The notes under the pieces: generated by a model
Told to the model about the DNA's origin: nothing
Database searches by the model: none
The model's input: the letters and a program-made list of their open reading frames with translations, nothing else
From: Planctomycetes bacterium GWF2_41_51
GTDB taxonomy: Bacteria > Planctomycetota > Phycisphaerae > Sedimentisphaerales > UBA12454
DNA length: 58,429 nucleotides
Reading direction: 5' to 3'
NCBI GenBank assembly: GCA_001825665.1
Contig: MHXZ01000068.1
Coordinates: 1 to 58,429 of the forward strand
Shown here: in pieces, positions 1 to 7,858 of the stretch
Layout of the letters: the number at the start of each line of letters is the position of its first letter
How positions within the stretch are numbered: position 1 is the first letter of the stretch
Program-made: the position numbers and the translations under genes

Positions 1-1253
1 TACAAATCCTCATCCAGCAGCATATTATTGCTCGTCATAACAATATTGCTGTCCATCGCCTCGCCGAACCCGTTACAATATCCATTCATCTCGATATCGA
101 CTTTGCCGTGCGATGCTTTCATATTTTTCATTTTCATACTTGTTTCTGTAACATCGATTTTGCCCGCAAGATGTTCGACAAGATATGGAAATTGGTAAAA
201 CTGAATTGAGATATCTTTGCAGTCAAGGAAACCGTCGCAGCGTGTCTTTGCGATTTCTTTCGCTCTGCCCGTAAGGACAACATCAAGTCCGAGCCTGCCC
301 TGTGGATTAAAATTATCAAAAAACACTTGCAGCAACGGTATGAAACTCTCGAAGATCCTGCTCCCGAACGCAAAGCAATTATCCGCCGGGTCGCGCCTGA
401 TATTCAGGTCTTTCATCTTCACCCCGAACACAAATGCAGGATCAGTCTTGTAATCAGTTATTGTACCGTTTACATCAATTATCGTCTGCGGCCCGATAGC
501 AACGCTCGATTTGCCGAATGTAATTTTATTCTCATCAATAATTATATTAGAATAAAAACTGTTTACGTTGCACTTGCTTCCGAATAGCGCCAGCTTAAGC
601 CTCGGCAAATTGCCCTCAACAGAAATCTTCTGTACATCCTTTTGCGTCCATTTGACAGTTATACTATTGCCCGCTTTTTCTTTAGGATTGTCTTCGGTTA
701 CATTAAACAGCATTTCTCCGTTTTCAGCTATTGCCGTCGTATGTCCCCCGTTGATATTGCACGAAACGGTTTTAATTTCCACACCCTTATTGATTTGTGC
801 AAATTTTATTTCTCCCCGTTTGAATCGCAGTTCCGGAAGTATCTGCCCCTTCTTTTTCGCCGGCACTTTCAGCGATGCCACGTTCCATTCTTTTTTGTCC
901 CCGTTAAATTGAATATTCACTACAAAATCCGAAATCCTCACTCGGTCAAGTTTCGGACTGAATTTCAAAAAACTCCATGGCGAAAAATATGCATCAAGTC
1001 TTTTCGCCGTCAATATCGCGTTATCAGGTTCGAGTTTCACCAGCGGCCCAATGCTGATATCCTTGAAACTGATTCTGCCGCTCAAATGAAATGCTACATC
1101 GTTAATATCCACACGTGCGCCGGTCAATTGCTTCAACTGACTTATTGCAACAGGTTTCAACAAATTCCCGCCAAGATTATACAAAAACCACAGCACTACT
1201 GCCGCGATTATTATAACTATCCACCTGATTATTTTTCTATTTTTTTTTGTCAC
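1..1253 (-). CDS. AsmA-like / DUF748-type membrane-anchored protein, C-terminus outside window
   Basis: An open frame runs on the minus strand from a GTG at 1253 to the window edge, so only the first ~417 residues are visible. An in-frame TAG lies three codons upstream of the GTG, and a weak AGGA precedes it. Residues 1-12 are basic (VTKKNRKIIRW), followed by one hydrophobic helix (IVIIIAAVVLWFLYNL), then long beta-rich sequence with 'ISFKDISIGPLVKLEPDNAIL' type repeats. This is the look of AsmA/DUF748 proteins, which sit in the inner membrane with a periplasmic beta-groove and take part in outer-membrane lipid homeostasis. It lies 41 bp behind purD and is probably co-transcribed with it. Family assignment is by eye and the exact substrate is unknown. 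Confidence 0.6.
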   Translation of the reverse strand, partial: MTKKNRKIIRWIVIIIAAVVLWFLYNLGGNLLKPVAISQLKQLTGARVDINDVAFHLSGRISFKDISIGPLVKLEPDNAILTAKRLDAYFSPWSFLKFSPKLDRVRISDFVVNIQFNGDKKEWNVASLKVPAKKKGQILPELRFKRGEIKFAQINKGVEIKTVSCNINGGHTTAIAENGEMLFNVTEDNPKEKAGNSITVKWTQKDVQKISVEGNLPRLKLALFGSKCNVNSFYSNIIIDENKITFGKSSVAIGPQTIIDVNGTITDYKTDPAFVFGVKMKDLNIRRDPADNCFAFGSRIFESFIPLLQVFFDNFNPQGRLGLDVVLTGRAKEIAKTRCDGFLDCKDISIQFYQFPYLVEHLAGKIDVTETSMKMKNMKASHGKVDIEMNGYCNGFGEAMDSNIVMTSNNMLLDEDL

Positions 1254-1294
1254 TGTTCGCTAATCCTTGCTTTAGGCCCGCATACAGGAAAAAT

Positions 1295-2575
1295 TTAAAT
1301 TTTCGATTTCTTTATCGCTTTATCCGCAATGTCTTTCCTGTAATACGCTTTATCAAATTTAATTTTCGCAACACCCTCATAAGCCTTAGCCTTAGCGTCC
1401 GCAATTGTATTGCCAAGCCCCGTAACCCCCAGCACTCTTCCGCCCGCGCTCACGATTTTACCATCCTGTTCAGCAGTCCCCGCATGAAACACCATCACAT
1501 CTTTATCGCTCTCCGCTTCTTCAATTCCCGTAATCACTTTCCCTTTCTCGTAATCGTCCGGGTATCCGCCCGATGCCATCACAACACAAACCGCCGCTCT
1601 CTTATCCCATTGCAGCGTTACATCATCAAGCTTTCCATCACACGTCGCAAGCATCACTTCAACCAAATCGCTTTTAAGCCTCGCCAATATCGGCTGCGTC
1701 TCAGGGTCGCCAAACCGAACATTAAACTCCAGAACCCTTGGCCCGCCCTGTGTCAGCATAACACCCGCGTATAAAATACCTCGATATGGAGTTCCGTTCC
1801 TGTTCATCCCGTCAACTGTAGGAACCAGAATTTCCCGAACAATCTGATCCATCATTTTCTCTGTAACAACCGGTGCCGGACAATATGCCCCCATTCCGCC
1901 CGTATTAGGTCCTGTGTCGCCGTCCCCGATCGCCTTGTGGTCTTGCGCACTTTCCATAACATAAATATTTCTGCCGTCAACAAAGGCAAGTATCGAAGCT
2001 TCCTGTCCCAGCAGTTTATCTTCAACAAGGATTTTTTCGCCCGCCTTGCCGAAAATTTTACCTTCCATAATCTTTTCCGCCGCGATAATTCCCTCCGATG
2101 GCTCATCGCAAACAAAAACGCCCTTTCCCTTCGCAAGCCCCGTCGCCTTGATTACGACCGCTTCATCTCTGCTTGCGATATACGATTTGGCATCCTGAAA
2201 ATTATCGAAAATTCGGCTCTCCGCCGTGGGAATAGAATTAGTTTTCATTATCTGCTTGGAAAAAGCCTTATCCGCCTCCAGTTGTGCCGCCGCTCCGCTC
2301 GGCCCGAACGCCTTTATCCCCGCCTTTTCAAACATATCAATCAATCCCGCCGACAACGGGTCTTCCGGTCCGATAATCGCCAATCCAACTTTCATTTCCT
2401 TGGCAAAATTGAGCAGCTTGTCATATTCATTGACTCCAATATCAATATTTTGCCCGCATCTCGCCGTCCCGGGGTTCCCAGGTGCTATGTAGAGCTTCTT
2501 TATCTCTTTTGACTTCGCCAGCTTCCACGCAATTGCATGTTCACGACCGCCGTTTCCTACCAATAATACGTTCAT
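1295..2575 (-). CDS. purD: Phosphoribosylamine--glycine ligase (GAR synthetase)
   Basis: PurD joins glycine to 5-phosphoribosylamine with ATP, the second step of de novo purine synthesis, in the cytoplasm. At 426 residues it has the usual length. The N-terminal Rossmann-like domain opens with MNVLLVGNGGREHAIAWKLA, the classic GARS start; the ATP-grasp domain follows from about residue 100, with the K(A)TGLAKGKGV lysine loop, GDGDTGPNTGGMGAYCPAP near residue 220 and EFNVRFGDPETQ near 285. The C-terminal domain ends GLGNTIADAKAKAYEGVAKI, as in the family. The start ATG has GAGGT five bases upstream. The gene is divergent from the DUF1573 gene. Identification is firm. Confidence 0.97.
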   Translation of the reverse strand: MNVLLVGNGGREHAIAWKLAKSKEIKKLYIAPGNPGTARCGQNIDIGVNEYDKLLNFAKEMKVGLAIIGPEDPLSAGLIDMFEKAGIKAFGPSGAAAQLEADKAFSKQIMKTNSIPTAESRIFDNFQDAKSYIASRDEAVVIKATGLAKGKGVFVCDEPSEGIIAAEKIMEGKIFGKAGEKILVEDKLLGQEASILAFVDGRNIYVMESAQDHKAIGDGDTGPNTGGMGAYCPAPVVTEKMMDQIVREILVPTVDGMNRNGTPYRGILYAGVMLTQGGPRVLEFNVRFGDPETQPILARLKSDLVEVMLATCDGKLDDVTLQWDKRAAVCVVMASGGYPDDYEKGKVITGIEEAESDKDVMVFHAGTAEQDGKIVSAGGRVLGVTGLGNTIADAKAKAYEGVAKIKFDKAYYRKDIADKAIKKSKI

Positions 2576-2671
2576 TTTTACCTCAATTTAAAAATTAGAA
2601 ACGCTAATTTACCATAGCACGCACGCTTTCTCAAGCGCCCTTTATAATAGGATTTACGCACTAATTTGAGG

Positions 2672-2700
2672 TTGATACGTAAATTATCGTATGTTATACT
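2672..2700 (+). promoter_or_regulatory. Sigma-70-type promoter for the DUF1573 gene
   Basis: TTGATA (2672-2677) and TATACT (2695-2700) are separated by 17 bp. Predicted transcription start is near 2707, leaving a leader of about 36 nt that carries the GGAG ribosome site before the ATG at 2743. Confidence 0.6.
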
Positions 2701-2742
2701 TTAATTTGAGCTATTTTATTGATTTTTTTATGGAGAATCGCT

Positions 2743-3828
2743 ATGAACGGCAAAACTCTTAATTTGTTAGTCATCACTCTGGCTTTATCTTTTATTTTTG
2801 GCACTGCCACACCCGCAAATGCTAAACTTTTCGAAAAGAAAGAAAAGCCAAAACAGGTTAAAGAAGAATCAGCCCCGAAAGAAAATGAGACAAAAAAAGA
2901 GTCGCTTGTCCCCGCTTCAAAAGCAAAAATCAAGATTGATAACCCCGTTTATGATTTCGGCGAAATAGCACCGGACAGTATGAATGAGGCCAAATTCGCT
3001 TTCAAAAACGTTGGCGAAGATATCCTGAAAATAGACCATCTTCAGGGCACCTGCAAATGCACTGTTCCCGACTTGGCGAAAAAAGAATATGCCCCCGGCG
3101 AAACCGGCGAAGTCACCGTCCAGTTCCACGCCCCCAAGTACCAGGGCCCAACTTCTCAGCACGTTATCGTCTTCAGCAATGACGCGCAAACACCAAGAGC
3201 CGAATTGGAAATCAAAGCCTATATAAAACTCGCTGTCCACGTTTCTCCTGAAAATCTAAACCTCTCGCTTCTCGACCCAAACGCCGGCGCCCAGCCGATT
3301 ACTTTCGTTTCCACTGATAATGAAAAATTCGCAATAACTAAAATCGAGTCCACTGGAAACGTCATTTCATTTGATTTCGATCCGAACAATGTTTCAGAAA
3401 AACACGTTCTCGAGCCAATCGTTAATACGACATATCTTCGCAATAATCTTTCCGGCGCAATATCATTCACCGTTAATCATCCTAAATGCAAAGACCTGCG
3501 CGTTCAATGGACATCTCTAAAGGAGTTCGAAGCTTCGCCGTCAGTCATCATTCTCCGAAACGCAAACCCAGGCGAAATCCAAAAAAGAAGCATTTACCTG
3601 ACAAGCAATTATAATCAGCCTATCGTCATTGAATCGGTTACTTCCGACAAGGGAATCGTAAAAGTTACAAATCAGGTTCAGACCGAAAACAGGTTCCAGT
3701 TCGATGTTGACATCGTTCCACCCGCAAAGGAGGGCCAACTCCGCGTTTTCTCTGATACGCTGCACATTAAAATCAATGGCAAGGATGAGATCAATATCCC
3801 CTGCCGTGGCTTTTACAAAAGCAACTAA
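2743..3828 (+). CDS. Secreted DUF1573-domain protein
   Basis: The ATG at 2743 is chosen over the TTG at 2719 because it has GGAG eight bases upstream and begins a good signal peptide (MNGKTLNLLVITLALSFIFG...ANA). A lysine/glutamate-rich linker follows, then at about residues 65-150 a DUF1573 (Ig-like, ASH/MSP-related) domain with NPVYDFGEI, FKNVGEDILKI and the paired cysteines of TCKCTVP. The remaining ~210 residues look like two further beta-sandwich repeats of the same general kind. Such proteins are abundant in planctomycetes and Bacteroidetes and are exported; their function is not established. It is followed after 5 bp by a small membrane protein, probably in one transcript. Confidence 0.8.
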   Translation: MNGKTLNLLVITLALSFIFGTATPANAKLFEKKEKPKQVKEESAPKENETKKESLVPASKAKIKIDNPVYDFGEIAPDSMNEAKFAFKNVGEDILKIDHLQGTCKCTVPDLAKKEYAPGETGEVTVQFHAPKYQGPTSQHVIVFSNDAQTPRAELEIKAYIKLAVHVSPENLNLSLLDPNAGAQPITFVSTDNEKFAITKIESTGNVISFDFDPNNVSEKHVLEPIVNTTYLRNNLSGAISFTVNHPKCKDLRVQWTSLKEFEASPSVIILRNANPGEIQKRSIYLTSNYNQPIVIESVTSDKGIVKVTNQVQTENRFQFDVDIVPPAKEGQLRVFSDTLHIKINGKDEINIPCRGFYKSN

Positions 3829-3833
3829 ATAAG

Positions 3834-4148
3834 ATGATAACTTGTCCGCATTGCGGCAAAGAATTCGATGAGAGAAACAAACCCAAAGGGAAGTGGTATT
3901 TCTCTAATTATTGGGTAATAATCGCACTCCTTTGCGCCGGCCCGCTCGCACTCCCGCTCATTTGGTTCAACCCCAATTACACAAAAATCACAAAATGGGT
4001 TGCGACTATAATAATTATCATCGCCACTGTTTTCATTATTGTTTTGTCAGTTAAATTAATCGCTATTTTAATAGAACAATTTAAAAATATTACCCAGCTT
4101 ATATCATTTGATTTTTCAAATCATTCAGGTATAATAGGTTGCTTATAA
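3834..4148 (+). CDS. Small zinc-ribbon membrane protein
   Basis: The 104-residue product starts with a half zinc ribbon, MITCPHCGKEFDE, which has one CxxC pair, and then two hydrophobic segments: about residues 26-45 (NYWVIIALLCAGPLALPLIW, with a short FNPN turn) and 53-77 (VATIIIIIATVFIIVLSVKL). This resembles small planctomycete 'zinc ribbon + two transmembrane helix' proteins of unknown role. It begins 5 bp after the DUF1573 stop and has no clear ribosome site of its own, which suggests translational coupling. No function can be assigned. The promoter of the next gene lies inside its 3' end. Confidence 0.65.
   Translation: MITCPHCGKEFDERNKPKGKWYFSNYWVIIALLCAGPLALPLIWFNPNYTKITKWVATIIIIIATVFIIVLSVKLIAILIEQFKNITQLISFDFSNHSGIIGCL
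4109..4136 (+). promoter_or_regulatory. Promoter for the RRM protein gene
   Basis: TTGATT (4109-4114) and TATAAT (4131-4136) with a 16-bp spacer, inside the 3' end of the preceding gene. The predicted start lies near 4143, about 23 nt before the ATG at 4166. Confidence 0.5.
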
Positions 4149-4165
4149 ATTTTGGATGACAATTT

Positions 4166-4414
4166 ATGGGTAAAAAGTTATACATCGGCAATTTAGGTCC
4201 GGGCGCAACACAAGAACACTTGCAGGCTTTATTTTCAGTTTTCGGCAAAGTAAAAAAAGCCTACATAGTCAACGATAAGGACACTGGCAAAAGCAAGGGG
4301 TTTGGTTTTGTCGAAATGAGCAGCGACACCGAAGCAAAAGCCGCCATCGAAGCACTCGACGGCAAAGACTGCGGCGGTTTCACCGTCAAAGTCAACGAAG
4401 CTAAAGGAAAATGA
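4166..4414 (+). CDS. RNA-recognition-motif (RRM) RNA-binding protein
   Basis: An 82-residue single-domain RRM protein. RNP2 is visible as KLYIGNL at residues 3-9 and RNP1 as KSKGFGFVEM at about 43-52, with the aromatic residues that stack on RNA. The whole protein is one beta-alpha-beta-beta-alpha-beta fold plus a short basic tail. Bacterial RRM proteins of this size are common in cyanobacteria and planctomycetes and are often cold-induced; a role in RNA chaperoning is known for relatives and inferred here. The gene has its own promoter and is followed by a hairpin, so it is likely monocistronic. Confidence 0.9.
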   Translation: MGKKLYIGNLGPGATQEHLQALFSVFGKVKKAYIVNDKDTGKSKGFGFVEMSSDTEAKAAIEALDGKDCGGFTVKVNEAKGK

Positions 4415-4440
4415 CAAATTGACATTTATGTCAATTGTCA
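4412..4440 (+). terminator. Hairpin after the RRM gene
   Basis: An imperfect inverted repeat (TGACAAATTGACA / TGTCAATTGTCA) with a TTA loop begins at the stop codon of the RRM gene. There is no T-run after it, so termination is only a possibility; it could instead protect the 3' end. Confidence 0.35.
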
Positions 4441-4466
4441 TCCTGAGCTTCCTGTGGCGAAGGATC
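4438..4466. repeat. Short 'CATCCTGAGC...GCGAAGGATC' intergenic repeat
   Basis: ATCCT (4440-4444) and AGGAT (4461-4465) frame the segment CATCCTGAGCTTCCTGTGGCG. This resembles the dispersed 'CATCCTGAGCgaaGCGAAGGATC' palindromic repeat known from many unrelated bacterial genomes. Only one copy is seen in this window. Confidence 0.35.
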
Positions 4467-4469
4467 TCG

Positions 4470-5285
4470 TCAGCTATTGATTATCTCAATCAATTTCTTA
4501 TGTACTTTCTTATTCGCTGCCAAGACTTTAAACGGTTCACCGTTATAAGCATTCATATCTACCGGCCAAAGACTCTTTCCCTGCCAGTCTGTAACAGCAG
4601 CCCCTGCCGCTTCCGCAATAAATGCGCCGGCCGCGATGTCCCATAGTTTCGGATTATTCATCACACCCGCCACAAACGACCCTTTTGCGACGTATGCAAG
4701 ATGAAGCGCCGTCGTCCCAAGGCTTCTGCATCGCAGCATTCCCTGCAATCGCGTGATCCATCCCGGCACACCTTCACTGTACAAACTCTCAATACCTATC
4801 GTCTGGTAATATTCGATATCTTTATCATTCACCTGGATACGTGCATCATTGAACAGCGCTGGCCCGTCCCCCGCCGCCGTAAACATCGAATCCGTCGCAG
4901 GGTCATAAATTACACCCAGCACCGGTTTGCCATTATTGATTATGCCGATACTTACCGCGAAACTTAAAATTCTTTGCGAATAATTATTTGTCCCATCAAT
5001 CGGGTCAATCACCCACCATATATCATTATCGCCGCGCGGAAGCTGCTTGGAAAGTTTATTGTCTTTCCCTTCTTCAGCTATAATGCCGTGCGAAGGAAAA
5101 TTCTGCATTATATTATCGATGATGATTTTCTGACAGTGCGCATCGGCTTCAGTTACAAGTTCGGTATCGCTTTTAGCGGTGGTCTTGACATAATTAATCT
5201 CTTCCATCGCGTTCTGCCCCGCCAGCCTCGCCGCTACTACAGCTACTTCCAATAAATTTCGTATATCTTTATTATCTATAGTCAT
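4470..5285 (-). CDS. Inositol monophosphatase family phosphatase
   Basis: A 271-residue member of the Mg2+-dependent, lithium-sensitive phosphatase family (IMPase/SuhB/CysQ/HisN-like). Metal-binding motifs are present in order: IIAEEGKD near residue 65, WVIDPIDGTNNY near 90 and LWDIAAGAFIAEAAGA near 210. Length fits the family. The family hydrolyses small phosphate monoesters such as myo-inositol-1-phosphate, histidinol phosphate or PAP; sequence alone does not tell which. A TATAAT sits only eight bases before the ATG, so the mRNA may be leaderless. The gene faces the RRM gene tail to tail. Confidence 0.88.
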   Translation of the reverse strand: MTIDNKDIRNLLEVAVVAARLAGQNAMEEINYVKTTAKSDTELVTEADAHCQKIIIDNIMQNFPSHGIIAEEGKDNKLSKQLPRGDNDIWWVIDPIDGTNNYSQRILSFAVSIGIINNGKPVLGVIYDPATDSMFTAAGDGPALFNDARIQVNDKDIEYYQTIGIESLYSEGVPGWITRLQGMLRCRSLGTTALHLAYVAKGSFVAGVMNNPKLWDIAAGAFIAEAAGAAVTDWQGKSLWPVDMNAYNGEPFKVLAANKKVHKKLIEIINS

Positions 5286-5293
5286 AATGGAAT

Positions 5294-5299
5294 ATTATA
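5294..5299 (-). promoter_or_regulatory. -10 box of a possibly leaderless promoter (IMPase gene)
   Basis: A perfect TATAAT on the minus strand ends nine bases before the ATG at 5285. The predicted start leaves two or three nucleotides of leader. The -35 region is weak (TTTTAA-like), which lowers confidence. Confidence 0.4.
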
Positions 5300-5455
5300 C
5301 CCGTTTCTCAGAAATTTAAAACCTTAAAAATTCACTGGAAGCGGGAATATATAAAAGGCCGGCCGGAACAGCATAAATCATCATATATCATAGCTCTTTT
5401 AGCGTAAATGGGGTTCAAACCTTTTACTCTTTGGCAACATGTTATTTGAAATTTA

Positions 5456-5580
5456 TTATTTAAATTCTTCCAGATATTTCTTAATTTTTTGCTTTTCCTG
5501 CTCTCTGAAGCAATGGAAAGGTTCTTCTATAAAGTCGCTGCAAATGTTCATCAGATTCAAAGAACATTTTACTCCCTTTA
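5456..5580 (-). pseudogene. Probable C-terminal remnant of a DapA/NanA-type aldolase
   Basis: About 41 codons in one minus-strand frame end at a TAA at 5456-5458. They read GVKCSLNLMNICSDFIEEPF then a charged tail ending KKYLEEFK. That pattern (a helix with 'alk..L.lmgI', a 'Pf' turn and a final 'eqek.kI.k.L.ef' helix) is the typical C-terminus of dihydrodipicolinate synthase / N-acetylneuraminate lyase family proteins. Nothing of the catalytic barrel is left. With the epimerase gene and symporter pseudogene nearby, a decayed sialic-acid or amino-sugar locus is possible, but this is an inference from a short match by eye. Confidence 0.35.
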
Positions 5581-5613
5581 GAAAACTTGAACTGTGTTTT
5601 CCTGTACTGTAAA

Positions 5614-6460
5614 TTGTTGTGCTGCAAACTACTATTCAGCGATATTACACAACTAAAAATATTCACGAGGCAAGAAAGGCAATGTGGGTACTTGCTGGTT
5701 TTTGCATTCCGATATGGGCGTTCTATATGTTCTTGGAACTGCATTATATGTTTTCTTTATTGTGTTTCCTGCTGGTCCTGCTTCTGAAATGCTCGACAGA
5801 ACTCGCAAGGCAGAGCAAATACTTCCATATTTCATTATAAACTATTTACCAAAAGGTTGATTGGTTTAGTACTTGCATCCGCTCTGGCAGCGGCTATATC
5901 TTCATTAAGCGCGAATATAAATTCAATATCAGCAACTTTCGTGGTGAATATATATATATATATAGACGATATATTGCAAAAACAAAAAATGATAAACATT
6001 ATTTGCGTATCGCGATTATGATGGCAAGTCTGGCTTCTGCACTGATGATAGTTGGTGCGATAATTATAGTTGACATCAAAACTACGACGCTTCAGGATGC
6101 GGCCAATATTTTAACATCTCTGCTGGGTGGCGGTATATTGGCTATATATATGGTTGGATTTTTTACAAAGCTCGGCGATTGGCGTGCAGTATTAATCGAT
6201 TTGGCTTTCACATGACTTTTACTGTATGGACAGTTTTTGCTCAAAGACAATTATTACCAGAATGGCTCAATGTACCGTTTGAACTTTATTATACGATAAT
6301 GGTTGGCAATATAATAATGTTTGTAACAACTGTAATTGCATCTTTTGTCTTACCAAGGAAACACTCTTTATCTCATGATTTAACAATCTGGACGCACAAA
6401 CAAGAGTCTTTAGAAATTAGACCCGAAAATACCGCACACTTGCTAAAAAATCCTGAATAA
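5614..6460 (+). pseudogene. Sodium:solute symporter (SSS) pseudogene, four frameshifts, N-terminus missing
   Basis: The C-terminal half of an SSS transporter can be read only by changing frame four times: LQTTIQRYYTTKNIHEARKA..., then GTALYVFFIVFPAGPASEML from ~5735, then LIGLVLASALAAAISSLSAN from ~5857, then RRYIAKTKNDKHYLRIAIMM from ~5964, and finally HMTFTVWTVFAQRQ from ~6208. Each change is in the same sense, as single-base losses would produce; one lies in a (TA)n run at 5948-5963. The QRY..TK and SSLSANINSISATFV motifs are hallmarks of the family. The first ~250 residues are absent. It is the only such wreck between intact genes, so real decay is more likely than sequencing error. Its subfamily differs from the intact symporter at 11790-13682. 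Confidence 0.85.
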
Positions 6461-6661
6461 ATCTGTAGAGCAAGAAAGGCAGTAGGGCATCCAGCAAGAA
6501 AGGATACCACTGGTATACTGTATTTCGCAAGACATATCCAAAACAAAAAATAGCTCAAAGGCTTATAATTTGCCAATACTCTCGCCAGTTTGAATTTAGT
6601 TCCGGCGCATTGGGCGTGCCTTCAAGCTCCCAATACTCTGCCCAATTTTCACCCGTTCCAC

Positions 6662-7855
6662 CTACGCATTAACCGGATGGACCAAATTTTCAAGCTCTTT
6701 GCCGCAAAGCAAAAACGCACGAGGAACATGGAAGCAACCTTTCCATTTTCCGCCTTTAGACTGAAACAAAACTTCTCCGCGTTTGTTTAGATAGCCGAAC
6801 CATTCGCCATATTTTCTGTCATAAAAATGCTGCCAGGAATAATCGTGCACCTTCTCAAACCACTGCCAATATTCTCTTTTGCCGGTAGCTGCGTAAGCCT
6901 TTAGAAGAGCCACCAGCGTTTCAAGATGAACCCACCAGAGTTTTTGATCCCATTCGAGCTGCTGTGTTGGACGTCCTTGAATATCCATAAAATAAAAAAT
7001 GCCGCCGTATTTTTTGTCCCAGCCATATTCAATGGTATTAAGAATTATATCGCAGCATTTTTTCGTCAAATCTTTATCAGTGCGGCGTTTAGCAATATCC
7101 ATCATAAACCACATTGCTTCAATGCCATGGCCGGGATTTATTAATCTGCCTTCAAAACAATCAATCTTTTTACCATCAGGCGCAACATTTTCCAAAAGCA
7201 AACCTGACTTTTTATCATAGAACAATTCCGTCACTTCCTTAACGCACATATCCAGCGCAGAATCGAGATGTTCGGCTGACAAAAGCCACTCCAATTCGAG
7301 CGACAGGTTAGCCAATATCATCGGCACAGCCATTGTAATCATAGGCCTTGAGCCGGGGATGGCTTTTGTATAGCGTCCCTTCGGATTGGATTTGCGTTTT
7401 AGAATATTTCGATAAGTATTCAACGCGATTGTTTTTGCCTTTTCATCTCCGTTTGCCAGGGCATACTGACTGAAAGCCATCGCTGCGAAACAATCGCTGA
7501 AAATATTATAAGGAGCTATAAGTGAGGTTCCTTTCCTATCAAGCGAAAAATACCAATTCCCGTCTCGATCCATTCCATTTTTAGAAAGGAAATTCGCGCC
7601 GAGCTTTGCGATATCAAGCCATTCTTTTTTTTGTTCAAGTCTATTGAATAGAACCGAGAACATCCAAACCTGCCTGCATTGAAGCCAGATAAATTTATCA
7701 GTATCGTAAACTTTGCCTTTATTGTCTAAGCAGGTAAAATATCCGCCATACTGCTTATCAAGCGAATGTTTTGACCAAAAATCGATTACTTCTAATAAAG
7801 CCGCTTTATAGAAAGCTGCAAATCTTTTAAAATCTTTCTTTTCCGTCATTTTCAT
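6662..7855 (-). CDS. AGE-family epimerase (N-acylglucosamine 2-epimerase / RenBP-like)
   Basis: A 397-residue (alpha/alpha)6-barrel enzyme of the AGE superfamily, which includes N-acylglucosamine 2-epimerase, cellobiose 2-epimerase and mannose isomerase. Recognisable landmarks are [11 protein letters not shown] near residue 60, [11 protein letters not shown] near 245 and [12 protein letters not shown] near 310; the histidines in the last two are the usual catalytic pair. No signal peptide, so cytoplasmic. The ATG lies 3 bp after the stop of the upstream NAGPA-like gene, with no ribosome site, so it is probably translationally coupled as the last gene of the module-1 operon. N-acetylglucosamine/N-acetylmannosamine interconversion is plausible, but cellobiose or mannose chemistry cannot be excluded by eye. 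Confidence 0.85.
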   Translation of the reverse strand: MKMTEKKDFKRFAAFYKAALLEVIDFWSKHSLDKQYGGYFTCLDNKGKVYDTDKFIWLQCRQVWMFSVLFNRLEQKKEWLDIAKLGANFLSKNGMDRDGNWYFSLDRKGTSLIAPYNIFSDCFAAMAFSQYALANGDEKAKTIALNTYRNILKRKSNPKGRYTKAIPGSRPMITMAVPMILANLSLELEWLLSAEHLDSALDMCVKEVTELFYDKKSGLLLENVAPDGKKIDCFEGRLINPGHGIEAMWFMMDIAKRRTDKDLTKKCCDIILNTIEYGWDKKYGGIFYFMDIQGRPTQQLEWDQKLWWVHLETLVALLKAYAATGKREYWQWFEKVHDYSWQHFYDRKYGEWFGYLNKRGEVLFQSKGGKWKGCFHVPRAFLLCGKELENLVHPVNA

Positions 7856-7858
7856 CTA

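Noticed and set aside
5948-5963. (TA)n run as an origin or regulatory element
   Set aside because: It lies inside the symporter pseudogene exactly where the reading frame changes, so slippage in a coding repeat explains it.
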